Assembly: GCA_902634775.1 (NCBI GenBank)
Contig: CACPLG010000008.1
Coordinates: 1-62,099, forward strand
Reading direction: 5' to 3'
Length of the DNA stretch: 62,099 nucleotides
DNA from: an uncultured Pelagibacteraceae bacterium
GTDB taxonomy: Bacteria; Pseudomonadota; Alphaproteobacteria; Pelagibacterales; Pelagibacteraceae
The notes below the pieces were generated by a model. That model did not search any database. It was not told the DNA's origin and worked only from the letters and a program-made list of their open reading frames with translations. Of the stretch, positions 25,806-35,947 are shown piece after piece; positions within the stretch are counted from its first letter, which is position 1, and each line of letters begins with the position of its first letter. The translations under genes and the position numbers were made by a program.

Positions 25806-26264
25806 ATGTCATTAAAAAATTTTATGATCGAATCAGCAAACATTTTGTTTGATGATAGTAAAAATGATTTAAGAGCCCTACCCAAGACAGTAAGACTTCA
25901 AATTTTATTAGTTTTGAGTTTTATTTGGTCTGTAGTATTTAGTCTATACATTTTTACGTACACAACATTTATTTTTGGTTGGGCGGGAGTATTTCTTGCT
26001 CATTTAGGATTAATTTTTGCGGTCTATCATACCTTCAAACAGTTTCATAAAGCTGAAGAAAAGTCAGCGAGTGTTTTTGAAACTAAAAATTTCAACCCCT
26101 TCAAAATTATGGCAATAGTTTTTGTGATAGTTTTTATATTTGTTTTTTCAAAGGGTATTGAGGTACTAACAAATACTAACTCATACAAAATACCTTATGG
26201 AGGACCGGATAAATCTGCTATAGAAAAATGGTTACCATTTACCCAAAAAAAATCAAAAGATTAG
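25806..26264 (+). CDS. membrane protein of unknown function
   Basis: This 152-residue protein has a polar N-terminus (1-28), two adjacent transmembrane helices (about 31-75), a polar linker, a third helix (about 98-118), and a short charged tail ending KKSKD. I do not recognise a family. It lies 31 bp after the YitT-like gene and 39 bp before the PsiE-like gene, on the same strand, and may be co-transcribed with both. Confidence 0.6.
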   Translation: MSLKNFMIESANILFDDSKNDLRALPKTVRLQILLVLSFIWSVVFSLYIFTYTTFIFGWAGVFLAHLGLIFAVYHTFKQFHKAEEKSASVFETKNFNPFKIMAIVFVIVFIFVFSKGIEVLTNTNSYKIPYGGPDKSAIEKWLPFTQKKSKD

Positions 26265-26303
26265 CCATATATTTTTAATCCAGAATCAGTTATATTTAGT
26301 TTT

Positions 26304-26687
26304 GTGAAAAATCTTGTTAAAAATTTGCAGCTTCTTTTATTGGGAATTATTTTACTTAGCACAATTATTGCTGTGGTGCTTGAAATAAGAACAATGTTTT
26401 TGAATCAAACTGTTACGTTAGCTGATTTGTTATTAATGTTTCTATACTTAGAGGTAATGGCAATGGTAAGAGTATTTTGGGAAGAACAATCAATTAGTAT
26501 TTCTCTTCCTTTGTTAATTGCAATTACTGCACTAAGCAGATTTATAATTTTGCAAGGAAAACAGATGGATGCTTCTCAACTCTTGTACGAGTCAATTGCA
26601 ATAGTTTTAATCGCTCTCGCCATAGTAGTATTAAGATTAAGGCACAGTGATAAATTAGGCTTATCTAAAAAGAAAAGAAGAAAATAA
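26304..26687 (+). CDS. PsiE-like (phosphate-starvation-inducible E) membrane protein, GTG start
   Basis: This 127-residue protein has four hydrophobic segments and the PsiE-family features: a first helix about residues 10-26, LADLLLMFLYLEVMAMVRVF in the second, then SISLPLLIAITALSRFIILQGK and a basic C-terminal tail. The GTG at 26304 is used because the N-terminal helix needs it and no ATG is placed better. PsiE was named for phosphate-starvation induction in E. coli; its function is unknown. The last codons are Lys/Arg-rich, a common membrane stop signal. Confidence 0.75.
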   Translation: MKNLVKNLQLLLLGIILLSTIIAVVLEIRTMFLNQTVTLADLLLMFLYLEVMAMVRVFWEEQSISISLPLLIAITALSRFIILQGKQMDASQLLYESIAIVLIALAIVVLRLRHSDKLGLSKKKRRK

Positions 26688-26725
26688 ATATTTAATACAA
26701 CCTAATCAATTGTTATAATTTTTTA

Positions 26726-26842
26726 TGTGGTTTATCAGAATCAGGCTACATAAATTTGTAAGATTAACTTTTCATCCACCATGAATTAAATAAAGTTTAA
26801 AAATTTAGACAAAAAAAAACCCTCTTTCGAGGGTTTTTTTTT
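26726..26842 (+). ncRNA. candidate small RNA between psiE-like gene and groEL
   Basis: The 175-bp gap holds a perfect TATAAT at 26714-26719 (weak -35 TTTAAT 17 nt upstream), and a start near 26726 is predicted. Downstream, TTATGTGG (26723-26730) can pair with CTACATAA (26746-26753). A second nested hairpin pairs AACTTT (26766-26771) with AAAGTT (26792-26797) around TTCAT (26771-26775) and ATGAA (26781-26785); the outer and inner arms share the T at 26771, so only one of them can use it. The intrinsic terminator at 26811-26842 would end the transcript. There is no open reading frame of note. It could instead be the 3' trailer of psiE. Confidence 0.35.
26811..26842. terminator. bidirectional intrinsic terminator downstream of groEL
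   Basis: CCCTC (26820-26824), loop TTTC and GAGGG (26829-26833) are flanked by nine A on the left and nine T on the right; the A/T runs can extend the stem. On the minus strand this is the terminator of groES-groEL, 21 bp after the groEL stop. On the plus strand it can end transcripts from the psiE side. Confidence 0.9.
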
Positions 26843-26862
26843 AAATCACTTTAAGTGGAATT

Positions 26863-28527
<1,665 letters not shown>

Positions 28528-28544
28528 TTACTCCTTTATTAAAA

Positions 28545-28838
28545 TTATTTTCCTGTCGATATTCCCATTATGTCAGACTCTTTCATAATACTGTATTCCT
28601 TCCCACCAATTTTAACCTCAGTGCCTGACCATTTGCCAAATAAAACTTTGTCACCAACTTTTACATCCATTGGGATGATTTTTCCATCCTCAGTTTTGGC
28701 TCCACCACCAACTGCAACAACTTTTCCTTCTTGAGGTTTTTCTTGTGCTGTATCTGGTATTATAATCCCACCTGCAGTTTTCTCACTGCTATCCAAAACT
28801 TCTATTAAAACTCTGTCATGTAACGGTTTGAATTTCAT
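28545..28838 (-). CDS. groES: co-chaperonin GroES
   Basis: This 97-residue lid of the chaperonin is read from the ATG at 28838 ([16 protein letters not shown]), which is preceded by AAAGGAG. An upstream in-frame ATG (28865) would run through that ribosome site and is rejected. The family motifs are present: the mobile loop [21 protein letters not shown] and [20 protein letters not shown]. It is the first gene of the operon. A sigma-32-like promoter lies 26-54 bp upstream, and no CIRCE repressor site is visible. Confidence 0.97.
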   Translation of the reverse strand: MKFKPLHDRVLIEVLDSSEKTAGGIIIPDTAQEKPQEGKVVAVGGGAKTEDGKIIPMDVKVGDKVLFGKWSGTEVKIGGKEYSIMKESDIMGISTGK

Positions 28839-28863
28839 AAAAACTCCTTTAAATATGAAGTTC

Positions 28864-28892
28864 ATATAAAGACCAAAAGATAGTTTTTCAAG
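28864..28892 (-). promoter_or_regulatory. sigma-32 (RpoH)-type promoter of groES-groEL
   Basis: On the minus strand CTTGAAA (28886-28892) is followed by a 14-nt spacer and CTTTATAT (28864-28871). The -35 box is identical to that of hsp20; the -10 is a weaker match to CCCCATnT. An inverted repeat ATATGAA-C-TTCATAT (28853-28867) overlaps the -10 and the likely start point. Confidence 0.5.
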
Positions 28893-28961
28893 ATAAAGGA
28901 TAAAATATATATTCTAAAAAAAACCAAGAAATATGCATATTTTTGAGTTATATCATAAAAA

Positions 28962-29777
28962 ATGACTTCAAATTTAGATGAAAAAGGACTTAGATCAATC
29001 GTTGCGAAATATGACTTGTTTTTTATAGATATCTGGGGAGTTTTACACAACGGTCTTAATCTATTTCAAAATTCGGTTGAAGTTCTTGAAAAGTTAGAAA
29101 AAATTAAAAAAAAATATGTATTGCTAACAAATGCACCAAGACCAAATCTTACTGTAATTGAATATTTGAAAAAAATGGGTTTAGATGAAAAAAAAGCTCA
29201 ACAAGTTTATACTTCTGGACAAGCTGCTTTAGATCAACTCAAAACTATGAATTCAAAAAGCTTTTTTCATATAGGTCCACCGAGAGATTTTGATTTATTC
29301 AAAACATTTGAAAATCGAAAAGTTGAAAAGATAGACAGCTGCGATTTTTTATTATGCACTGGATTATTTGATGATCATGAATCAGAATTAATGTTTTATG
29401 AAAAATTACTTCTAGACCATATTGAAAAAAAAATGATTTGCACTAATCCAGATCTTGTTGTTGATCGAGGTGAAGAAAGAGAGTTTTGCGCAGGGTCAGT
29501 TGCAAAAATTTTTGAAAAGTTAGGTGGTGAGGTAAAGTACTTTGGTAAACCTTATCCAGAAGTTTACGAAAAAGCATTTAAAAATTTAGAAGGAAAAAAA
29601 GTGATTTGTATAGGTGATAATTTAAATACAGATATCAAAGGTGCGAATATGCAAAATTTTGACTCTCTTCTAATAAATAATGGAATTCATAAAAATGAAA
29701 TAAGTAATGGTATTAAAGAATTAACAAAAAAGTATAATGTTAATGTAAACTACACTCAAACAGAGCTTAAATGGTAA
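28962..29777 (+). CDS. HAD-superfamily class IIA hydrolase
   Basis: This 271-residue phosphatase-like protein has HAD motif I FFIDIWGVLHNG (about residues 20-31), motif II in VLLTNAPRP and motif III/IV in ICIGDNLNTDIKGANMQ. A class IIA cap lies between. It matches the alphaproteobacterial HAD-IIA group related to NagD and CECR5 proteins. The substrate is unknown; sugar or nucleotide phosphates are typical. It is divergent from groES and overlaps ribF by 7 bp, starting the plus-strand run to pgi. Confidence 0.85.
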   Translation: MTSNLDEKGLRSIVAKYDLFFIDIWGVLHNGLNLFQNSVEVLEKLEKIKKKYVLLTNAPRPNLTVIEYLKKMGLDEKKAQQVYTSGQAALDQLKTMNSKSFFHIGPPRDFDLFKTFENRKVEKIDSCDFLLCTGLFDDHESELMFYEKLLLDHIEKKMICTNPDLVVDRGEEREFCAGSVAKIFEKLGGEVKYFGKPYPEVYEKAFKNLEGKKVICIGDNLNTDIKGANMQNFDSLLINNGIHKNEISNGIKELTKKYNVNVNYTQTELKW

Positions 29778-30706
29778 AAAATTTTAGAATTTATAAAAAT
29801 TTTAATTTGTCCAAAAGGGATAAAGAGGCAATTATTTTGATTGGAAACTTTGATGGTCTACATAGAGGTCATCAAAAACTTTTTAACAAAGCAAAAAATT
29901 TCAAAAAAAAATTTAAGTTAAGAATAGGAGTAATCACTTTTGACCCAATTCCGAAGATGTTTTTTAAAAAACTTCATAATTATAGGCTTTCGAACTTTGA
30001 CCAAAAAATTCATCTTTTTAAAAAAAATTATGTGGATTTTATTATAAATCAAAAATTTGATATAAAATTTTCAAAAATTAGTTGTTTTGATTTTATAAAA
30101 AAAATTTTATTTAATAAAGTAAAACCGAAATATATTTTTGTTTCAGACAATTTTAGATTTGGCTATAAGCGCGCCGGAGACATTAAACTTTTAAAGTCAT
30201 TGGAGAAAGATTATGGCTACAAAATTATCAACCCATCTCCTCTTAAGAGTAAAAGATTTGTAATCTCATCTACCTTGATAAGAAAAAATCTTGAAATGGG
30301 AAATTTGAAAAAAGTAAAAAAATTTTTGGGTAGAAATTGGTGCATAGAGGGCAGAGTTGAGAAAGGGAGACAGCTTGGAAAAAAAATCGGATTCCCCACA
30401 TGTAACATTGATATAAAGAACTATAAAATTCCAAAAATTGGTGTTTATGCAGTAAAAATATCTTCTATAAATAAAAGGAAATTAAAAGGGATCGCAAATA
30501 TTGGATACAGACCAACATTTAATCAAAAAAAATTAATTTTAGAAGTAAATATATTTAATTTTTCTGGAAATCTTTATAATAAAAATTTATCAATAGAATT
30601 TATAGAATTTATAAGGGGTGAGAAAAAATTTAATGGAATACTTAACTTGAAAAAACAAATTAAAATAGATTGTAAGAAAGCAAAGGCAATATTATCGAAT
30701 GAGTAA
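29771..30706 (+). CDS. ribF: bifunctional riboflavin kinase/FMN adenylyltransferase
   Basis: RibF makes FMN and FAD from riboflavin. The N-terminal adenylyltransferase domain (about 17-170) has GNFDGLHRGHQKLF, a HxGH-type motif, and VSDNFRFGYKRAGD plus SSTLIRKNLEMG. The C-terminal flavokinase domain (about 185-305) has GRQLGKKIGFPTCNID and NIGYRPTFNQKKLILEVN. At 311 residues it is the standard size. It overlaps the upstream HAD gene by 7 bp and ileS by 8 bp. The order ribF-ileS-lspA is common in proteobacteria. Confidence 0.95.
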   Translation: MVKNFRIYKNFNLSKRDKEAIILIGNFDGLHRGHQKLFNKAKNFKKKFKLRIGVITFDPIPKMFFKKLHNYRLSNFDQKIHLFKKNYVDFIINQKFDIKFSKISCFDFIKKILFNKVKPKYIFVSDNFRFGYKRAGDIKLLKSLEKDYGYKIINPSPLKSKRFVISSTLIRKNLEMGNLKKVKKFLGRNWCIEGRVEKGRQLGKKIGFPTCNIDIKNYKIPKIGVYAVKISSINKRKLKGIANIGYRPTFNQKKLILEVNIFNFSGNLYNKNLSIEFIEFIRGEKKFNGILNLKKQIKIDCKKAKAILSNE

Positions 30707-33440
30707 AAGTTCTGTAAATCTTCCGAAAACATCATTTTCAATGAGAGCTAACCTTCCTTTAAAGGAACCTGATCTAATTGATTATTGGAACAAAATATCA
30801 CTTTATGAAAAGCTTCGTGCAAACAGTAAAGGAAATGAAAAATTTGTTTTACATGATGGCCCACCTTATGCAAATGGAAATATCCACATGGGAACTGCTT
30901 TAAATAAAATTTTGAAAGATATTGTTACAAAGTTTCATCAAATGAATGGAAAAGACTCTGTATATGTTCCAGGATGGGATTGTCATGGCTTACCAATTGA
31001 ATGGAAAATTGAGGAACAATATAAAAAGAATAAAAAAAATAAGAATGATGTGCCAATAGTTGAATTTAGAAAAGAATGTAGAGATTTTGCAAATAAATGG
31101 ATCGATGTTCACAAAAAACAATTTCAAAGGTTAGGTGTCATAGGAGATTGGAAAGATTATTATTCGACTATGAGTTTCAAAGCTGAAGCTCAAATTGTTA
31201 GGGAGCTAGCGAAATTTTTAAAAGAGGGTAGCCTATACAAAGGTTATAAACCCGTCTTATGGTCTACTGTTGAAAAAACTGCCCTCGCAGATGCTGAGGT
31301 AGAGTATATGGATCATATTTCTGATACTATTTACACTTCATTTCCAATTAAGAAAACTTCAAACAAAAGTCTAGAGGGTTGCGAAATTATTATTTGGACT
31401 ACAACTCCATGGACTATACCAGCCAATAAGGCGCTAGCTTATAATAAAGATATTAGCTACCAAATAATTAAGATTGAAGATGACGGTGATTTCAAAAATA
31501 AAAAAATTGTTATAGCTCATGATTTACTAGAGAGAGTTTTGAAGGAATGTGAGATTAAAAAATTCGAGAAACTTGACAAGTTATCAGGCAAAGAATTTAA
31601 AGATATAATTTGTAGCCACCCTTTAGAAAAAGAAGGTTACACTAACGATATTCCAATGTTAGAGGCGAATTTTGTTACAACAGAGCAAGGTTCCGGAATA
31701 GTTCATTGTGCACCAAGTCATGGACCTGACGATTTTAACTTATGTATTAATAATGGAATTCAGGCAGTTGAAACAGTTGATAACGATGGAAAATATACAA
31801 AGAATATTCTGAATTACGAGGGAATACATGTTTTTAAAGCAAATCCAATCATTATTGAAAGTTTAAAAAAAAATAACAGATTACTTTTTAATGGAAAATT
31901 AAACCATACTTACCCTCACTCTTGGAGGTCAAAGGCGCCATTAATTCACAGAGCAACTCCTCAGTGGTTTATATCTATGGAAAGCCACGGACTTAGAAAA
32001 AAAGCATTAGTTGCAATTGATAAAACCGAATTTTATCCTAACAAAGGTAAGGAGAGACTTAAGTCAATGATAGAAACTAGACCAGATTGGTGTGTTTCTA
32101 GACAGAGAGTTTGGGGAGTTCCACTGCCTATATTTATCTCTAAAAAAGATGAGAAGGTTTTAGTTGATGAGGAAGTCTTTAACAACATTGCTAATATTTT
32201 TGAAAAGGAGGGTTCAGATTGTTGGTTTGAAAATAACAAACAAAAGTTTCTTGGAAAAAAATATAATGAAAATGATTTTTACCAAACAACAGATATTGTA
32301 GAAGTATGGTTTGATAGCGGTTCTACTCACTCCTTTGTATTAGAACAAAGAGAAGATTTAAAATGGCCCGCATCTCTTTACCTTGAGGGTTCTGATCAGC
32401 ATAGAGGTTGGTTTCACTCTTCTCTTTTAGAGTCTTGTGGCACAAGAGGTGAAGCACCTTTTGAAGCTATTTTATCACATGGGTTTGTTGTAGATGGAAA
32501 AGGTCTTAAAATGTCAAAATCTCTTGGAAATGTAATTTCGCCTGAAGAAATCTTAAAAAAATATGGTGCAGATATTCTTAGGATTTGGGTTGCAGCTTCA
32601 AATTATGCTGAGGATTTAAGGATAGATCATAAAATTTTGGAACAGCATGCTGACGCTTATAGAAAACTTAGAAATACATTCAGATATTTATTAGGTAATT
32701 TAAACGATGAATTAAATGAAATTGATTTAGATAAAATCAAAGTTGATACATTGCCAGAGCTTGAACAACTTATGCTTCACAAATTATATAATTTGAATGA
32801 AAGCTTTATGAAACATTTCAATTCTTATAATATTCATCTTATTTATAAAGAATTACTAAATTTTTGCACTGTTGATCTCTCGTCTTTTTATTTTGATATT
32901 AGAAAAGATACTTTGTACTGTGATGAAAAAAATTCAAAAAAAAGAAAAGATTGTCAGTTACTACTCAATATAATACTAGATAGTTTACTAAAGTGGTTTG
33001 CTCCCATATTATCTTTCACTACTGAAGAAATATTTAAGTTAGTAAATAAAAATGATAGCGAAAAGAGTATTCATTTGAAAAAATTAAATGTATTTCCTCA
33101 ATCATGGCATAATACGAAGCTAGAGCAAAACTGGCAGAGAATAATTGACATTAGAAATGAAGTTAACTCAAGTATTGAGACTATGCGAGCTGAAAAAATT
33201 ATAGGATCGAGTTTAGAAGCGAATATTGAAATAGCGTTAGATGATGAAAATTATAATCTGGGAAAAAACTACGATTTTTCAGAAATTTGCATTACCTCAT
33301 CAGCAAAAATAACTAAAGCAAAAGAAAAGGAAAATCCAATTAAAGTAAATACTGTTAAAGCAGAAGGACAAAAATGTTCAGTTTGTTGGAAAATTAATAA
33401 AAATGGATGTGAAAGACATTCATGTTCTAATAAAAATTAA
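30699..33440 (+). CDS. ileS: isoleucyl-tRNA synthetase
   Basis: This 913-residue class Ia synthetase attaches isoleucine to its tRNA. The ATP-binding HIGH motif appears as HMGT (63-66 in DGPPYANGNIHMGT) and the second as KMSKS (604-608). The editing domain includes IIWTTTPWTIPANKALAY, and the anticodon-binding region follows residue 650. The C-terminal zinc-binding segment is shortened: KCSVCW is present, but the second half reads GCERHSC and the protein ends seven residues later. It overlaps ribF by 8 bp and is followed by lspA. Confidence 0.97.
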   Translation: MSKSSVNLPKTSFSMRANLPLKEPDLIDYWNKISLYEKLRANSKGNEKFVLHDGPPYANGNIHMGTALNKILKDIVTKFHQMNGKDSVYVPGWDCHGLPIEWKIEEQYKKNKKNKNDVPIVEFRKECRDFANKWIDVHKKQFQRLGVIGDWKDYYSTMSFKAEAQIVRELAKFLKEGSLYKGYKPVLWSTVEKTALADAEVEYMDHISDTIYTSFPIKKTSNKSLEGCEIIIWTTTPWTIPANKALAYNKDISYQIIKIEDDGDFKNKKIVIAHDLLERVLKECEIKKFEKLDKLSGKEFKDIICSHPLEKEGYTNDIPMLEANFVTTEQGSGIVHCAPSHGPDDFNLCINNGIQAVETVDNDGKYTKNILNYEGIHVFKANPIIIESLKKNNRLLFNGKLNHTYPHSWRSKAPLIHRATPQWFISMESHGLRKKALVAIDKTEFYPNKGKERLKSMIETRPDWCVSRQRVWGVPLPIFISKKDEKVLVDEEVFNNIANIFEKEGSDCWFENNKQKFLGKKYNENDFYQTTDIVEVWFDSGSTHSFVLEQREDLKWPASLYLEGSDQHRGWFHSSLLESCGTRGEAPFEAILSHGFVVDGKGLKMSKSLGNVISPEEILKKYGADILRIWVAASNYAEDLRIDHKILEQHADAYRKLRNTFRYLLGNLNDELNEIDLDKIKVDTLPELEQLMLHKLYNLNESFMKHFNSYNIHLIYKELLNFCTVDLSSFYFDIRKDTLYCDEKNSKKRKDCQLLLNIILDSLLKWFAPILSFTTEEIFKLVNKNDSEKSIHLKKLNVFPQSWHNTKLEQNWQRIIDIRNEVNSSIETMRAEKIIGSSLEANIEIALDDENYNLGKNYDFSEICITSSAKITKAKEKENPIKVNTVKAEGQKCSVCWKINKNGCERHSCSNKN

Positions 33441-33441
33441 G

Positions 33442-33918
33442 GTGAATAAATTTTTACTTAACTCTACATTTGTTCTTATTCTTTTTTTAATAGACAGATT
33501 TTCCAAAGTTTACGTAATTGAGCTTGTAGAAAAAACTGAGATTTCAGAAATATATATTACTTCTTTTTTAAACTCATATTTAGTTTGGAATACCGGAATA
33601 GCTTTTGGATTATTTTCGTTTTCAAATGAATTTACATATGATTTATTTACAGCGCTTATTATTTTAGTAAATTTAATAATTATTTATTTAGCAACTGTCA
33701 CCAAAGACTTTAGAAGATATTTTTTTTTATTAATTTTGGGCGGGTCTTTCGGAAATCTCTTTGATAGGCTTTTTTATGGATCGGTACCAGATTTTATTGA
33801 TTTTCACATAGGTAATTTTCACTGGTTTATATTCAACATAGCTGATATCTTTATAACTGTGGGTGTTATTTGCCTTATTTTAGCTGAACTATTATATAAA
33901 AAAGAAATAAATGAATAA
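33442..33918 (+). CDS. lspA: lipoprotein signal peptidase (signal peptidase II)
   Basis: LspA cleaves signal peptides of lipoproteins in the inner membrane. Read from GTG at 33442, one base after the ileS stop, it has 158 residues with four transmembrane helices. TM1 LILFLIDRFSK sits where LspA normally has a D-x-x-(S/T)K motif. Catalytic aspartates lie in GNLFDRLFYGSVPDFIDF and FNIADIFITVG. An ATG at 33403 inside ileS gives 13 extra residues but a less typical N-terminus. It overlaps the next lipoprotein gene by 8 bp; several lipoproteins in this window are its likely substrates. Confidence 0.92.
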   Translation: MNKFLLNSTFVLILFLIDRFSKVYVIELVEKTEISEIYITSFLNSYLVWNTGIAFGLFSFSNEFTYDLFTALIILVNLIIIYLATVTKDFRRYFFLLILGGSFGNLFDRLFYGSVPDFIDFHIGNFHWFIFNIADIFITVGVICLILAELLYKKEINE

Positions 33919-34225
33919 AAATTTTTATTTAATAATCTTGCTACTTATTCTTTGTTCATGTCAAGGAGTTAAGGATGCTTTAAGTGGAAAGAAATATGAA
34001 AATAGCGATGAGTTTCTTGTAATAAAAAAAAATCCATTAATTCTACCACCGAATTTTAATGATTTACCTACTCCAAAAGATGTGGCTGAAACAACACAAA
34101 TTGAGAATATTGAAAATGAAATTGAAGATCTTTTAAGCTCAATTAAAGATAATAACGAAGAGGTTGTAGAATCATCTTCATCAACTGATACAGAAAGTTT
34201 TGTTTTAGAAAAAATTAAAGATTAA
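33911..34225 (+). CDS. DUF3035-like lipoprotein (BamF-like)
   Basis: This 104-residue protein has a signal peptide and lipobox ILCSC (Cys17). It continues GVKDALSGKKYENSDEFLVIKKNPLILPPNF, followed by DLPTPKD. The 'DEF.V....PL..PP.F..LP.P' pattern is that of DUF3035 proteins, some of which are lipoprotein partners of the alphaproteobacterial outer-membrane Bam machinery. The C-terminal half is acidic, Ser-rich and probably disordered. It follows lspA with an 8-bp overlap and meets pgi with a 1-bp overlap. Confidence 0.7.
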   Translation: MNKNFYLIILLLILCSCQGVKDALSGKKYENSDEFLVIKKNPLILPPNFNDLPTPKDVAETTQIENIENEIEDLLSSIKDNNEEVVESSSSTDTESFVLEKIKD

Positions 34226-35385
34226 TGTTTTCTAAAAAAATAAAGATAACCAGCTTTGATACTAAAAAAAATAATAACAAGAAGTTAAAAAGACTTTTTT
34301 CAGAAATTTTACAAAAGAAAGATCCTCTTTGTAAAGTCATTGACACTTTTTCAAATAATTATCAATACTCCTATAATAAAAAGAAAATCACTAAATTCAA
34401 AAAATATAAAACAATAAGTGTTTTTGGTTTAGGTGGTTCTTCCTTATGTATAAAAGCTATTTATGATTTTTTAAGATATAAGATTAGAAAAAAGGTCTAT
34501 TTTTATGATAACCTGGATATTGTAAGTCCAAAAATTGTTAAAAATAAAAATTTAGATATAATAATTTCAAAATCAGGTTCCACTCTTGAAACAATTGTAA
34601 ATCAGAATATTTTTTCTAAGAGCAAAAAGCTATTTATAACTGAAAATAAAAAAAGCTACTTGATGGATTTGGCTTTAAAATTAAAATCGGAAATTATTGA
34701 ACATCGAAATTTTGTTGGGGGAAGATATTCAGTTTTATCAGAAGTTGGAATGTTACCAGCTGAACTTTTAGGTTTAAAAAGTGAAAAATTCAAAAAATTT
34801 AATAATCTGATAAAAGATAAAAACTTTATAAATACGCTAATAAATAATGTCGATACAATGTATAAATTTTATTTATCTGGAAAAACTAATTCTGTTATGC
34901 TCAATTTCGATAAGAGTTTAATTAGTCTGCTTGAATGGTATCAGCAATTATTATCAGAAAGTTTAGGAAAAAAGGGAAAAGGTTTTTTCCCAATAATTTC
35001 AAACTTGCCTAAAGATAATCATAGCTTGATGCAGCTTTATTTAGATGGAAATAAAAATAACTTTTTTACAATCTTTGATGTCATTGATTACAAGGCACCA
35101 AAAATTAACAATAAAAATATACTGTCAGGTTATAATTTTTTAAAAAATAAAAGTATAAAATCGGTAAAGATCGCGCAAAAAGATGCGGTAAAAAGAGTTT
35201 TTAAAAAGCAAAACCTGAAGTTTAGAAATTTTGAAATATGGAAAAAAGATGAAGAAAGCTTGGGAATAATTTTTACATATTTTATGCTAGAAACAATATT
35301 ACTAGGAAAATTGATGAAGTTAAATCCATTTGATCAGCCAGCAGTTGAGTCGATTAAAAAAGAGACAAAAAAAATACTTAGTTAG
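34225..35385 (+). CDS. pgi: glucose-6-phosphate isomerase, short form
   Basis: Pgi interconverts glucose-6-P and fructose-6-P. The 386-residue protein is shorter than usual (about 450-550) but keeps the two SIS domains. Visible signatures are SVFGLGGSSLCIKA, ISKSGSTLET, GGRYSVLSEVGMLPAELLG (signature 1), QQLLSESLGKKGKG and the C-terminal NPFDQPAVESIK. The missing length is at the N-terminus and in loops. It shares the base of its ATG with the preceding stop codon (taATG). Its end overlaps rsmD by 8 bp on the other strand. Confidence 0.9.
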   Translation: MFSKKIKITSFDTKKNNNKKLKRLFSEILQKKDPLCKVIDTFSNNYQYSYNKKKITKFKKYKTISVFGLGGSSLCIKAIYDFLRYKIRKKVYFYDNLDIVSPKIVKNKNLDIIISKSGSTLETIVNQNIFSKSKKLFITENKKSYLMDLALKLKSEIIEHRNFVGGRYSVLSEVGMLPAELLGLKSEKFKKFNNLIKDKNFINTLINNVDTMYKFYLSGKTNSVMLNFDKSLISLLEWYQQLLSESLGKKGKGFFPIISNLPKDNHSLMQLYLDGNKNNFFTIFDVIDYKAPKINNKNILSGYNFLKNKSIKSVKIAQKDAVKRVFKKQNLKFRNFEIWKKDEESLGIIFTYFMLETILLGKLMKLNPFDQPAVESIKKETKKILS

Positions 35386-35947
35386 ATTTTCTGCCAAAAA
35401 CAAAAGTCGATAAACCATAATTTTTTGTATCAACTACCTTAAATTTCTTTGGATAGGTGTCAATGTCACCTTTCTTTCTATGTATTATAATTATTCCATT
35501 CCTTTCTAAGACATCTATTTCAATAATTTTTTCTATCAACAATTCTATTTTTTTTTCTTTGTATGGTGGATCACAAAAGATAATCTGAAATTTTTGATTA
35601 TCTTCAAATGTATTATTATTTATTTTAAATGCATCAATCTCCATTACTTTTGATTTGTTCTCGTAGTTAAGATTTGAGATATTGATTTTTAAAATTTTTA
35701 AAACTGGTGCATAATTTTCAAGAAAAAATACGAACTTTGAACCTCTAGAGATACACTCCAATCCAAATGAGCCAATTCCTGAAAATAAATCTAAAACTTT
35801 ACAATCTTTGATATGAAAATTAATATATTTAGCATGGGTCAAAATATTAAAAATAGACTCTTTTGCCATATCTCTTAATGGCCTAGTTGTTTTATCGTTG
35901 GGCATAATTAGTTTTTTCCCTTTATTTGAGCCTGAAATTATTCTCAT
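35378..35947 (-). CDS. rsmD: 16S rRNA (guanine-966-N2)-methyltransferase RsmD
   Basis: This 189-residue SAM-dependent enzyme methylates G966 in the small ribosomal subunit. It starts with the family signature MRIISGSNKGKKLIMP followed by TTRPLRDMAKESIFNIL. The SAM motif is VLDLFSGIGSFGLECISRG (about 50-68) and the catalytic motif is DPPY in IIFCDPPYKEKK. The length is typical. Its start overlaps purD by 4 bp, so the two are co-transcribed. Confidence 0.95.
   Translation of the reverse strand: MRIISGSNKGKKLIMPNDKTTRPLRDMAKESIFNILTHAKYINFHIKDCKVLDLFSGIGSFGLECISRGSKFVFFLENYAPVLKILKINISNLNYENKSKVMEIDAFKINNNTFEDNQKFQIIFCDPPYKEKKIELLIEKIIEIDVLERNGIIIIHRKKGDIDTYPKKFKVVDTKNYGLSTFVFGRKSN

Noticed and set aside
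28839..28865. Upstream ATG for groES
   Set aside because: It would translate through the AAAGGAG ribosome site; MKFKPLHDR at 28838 is the standard GroES start.
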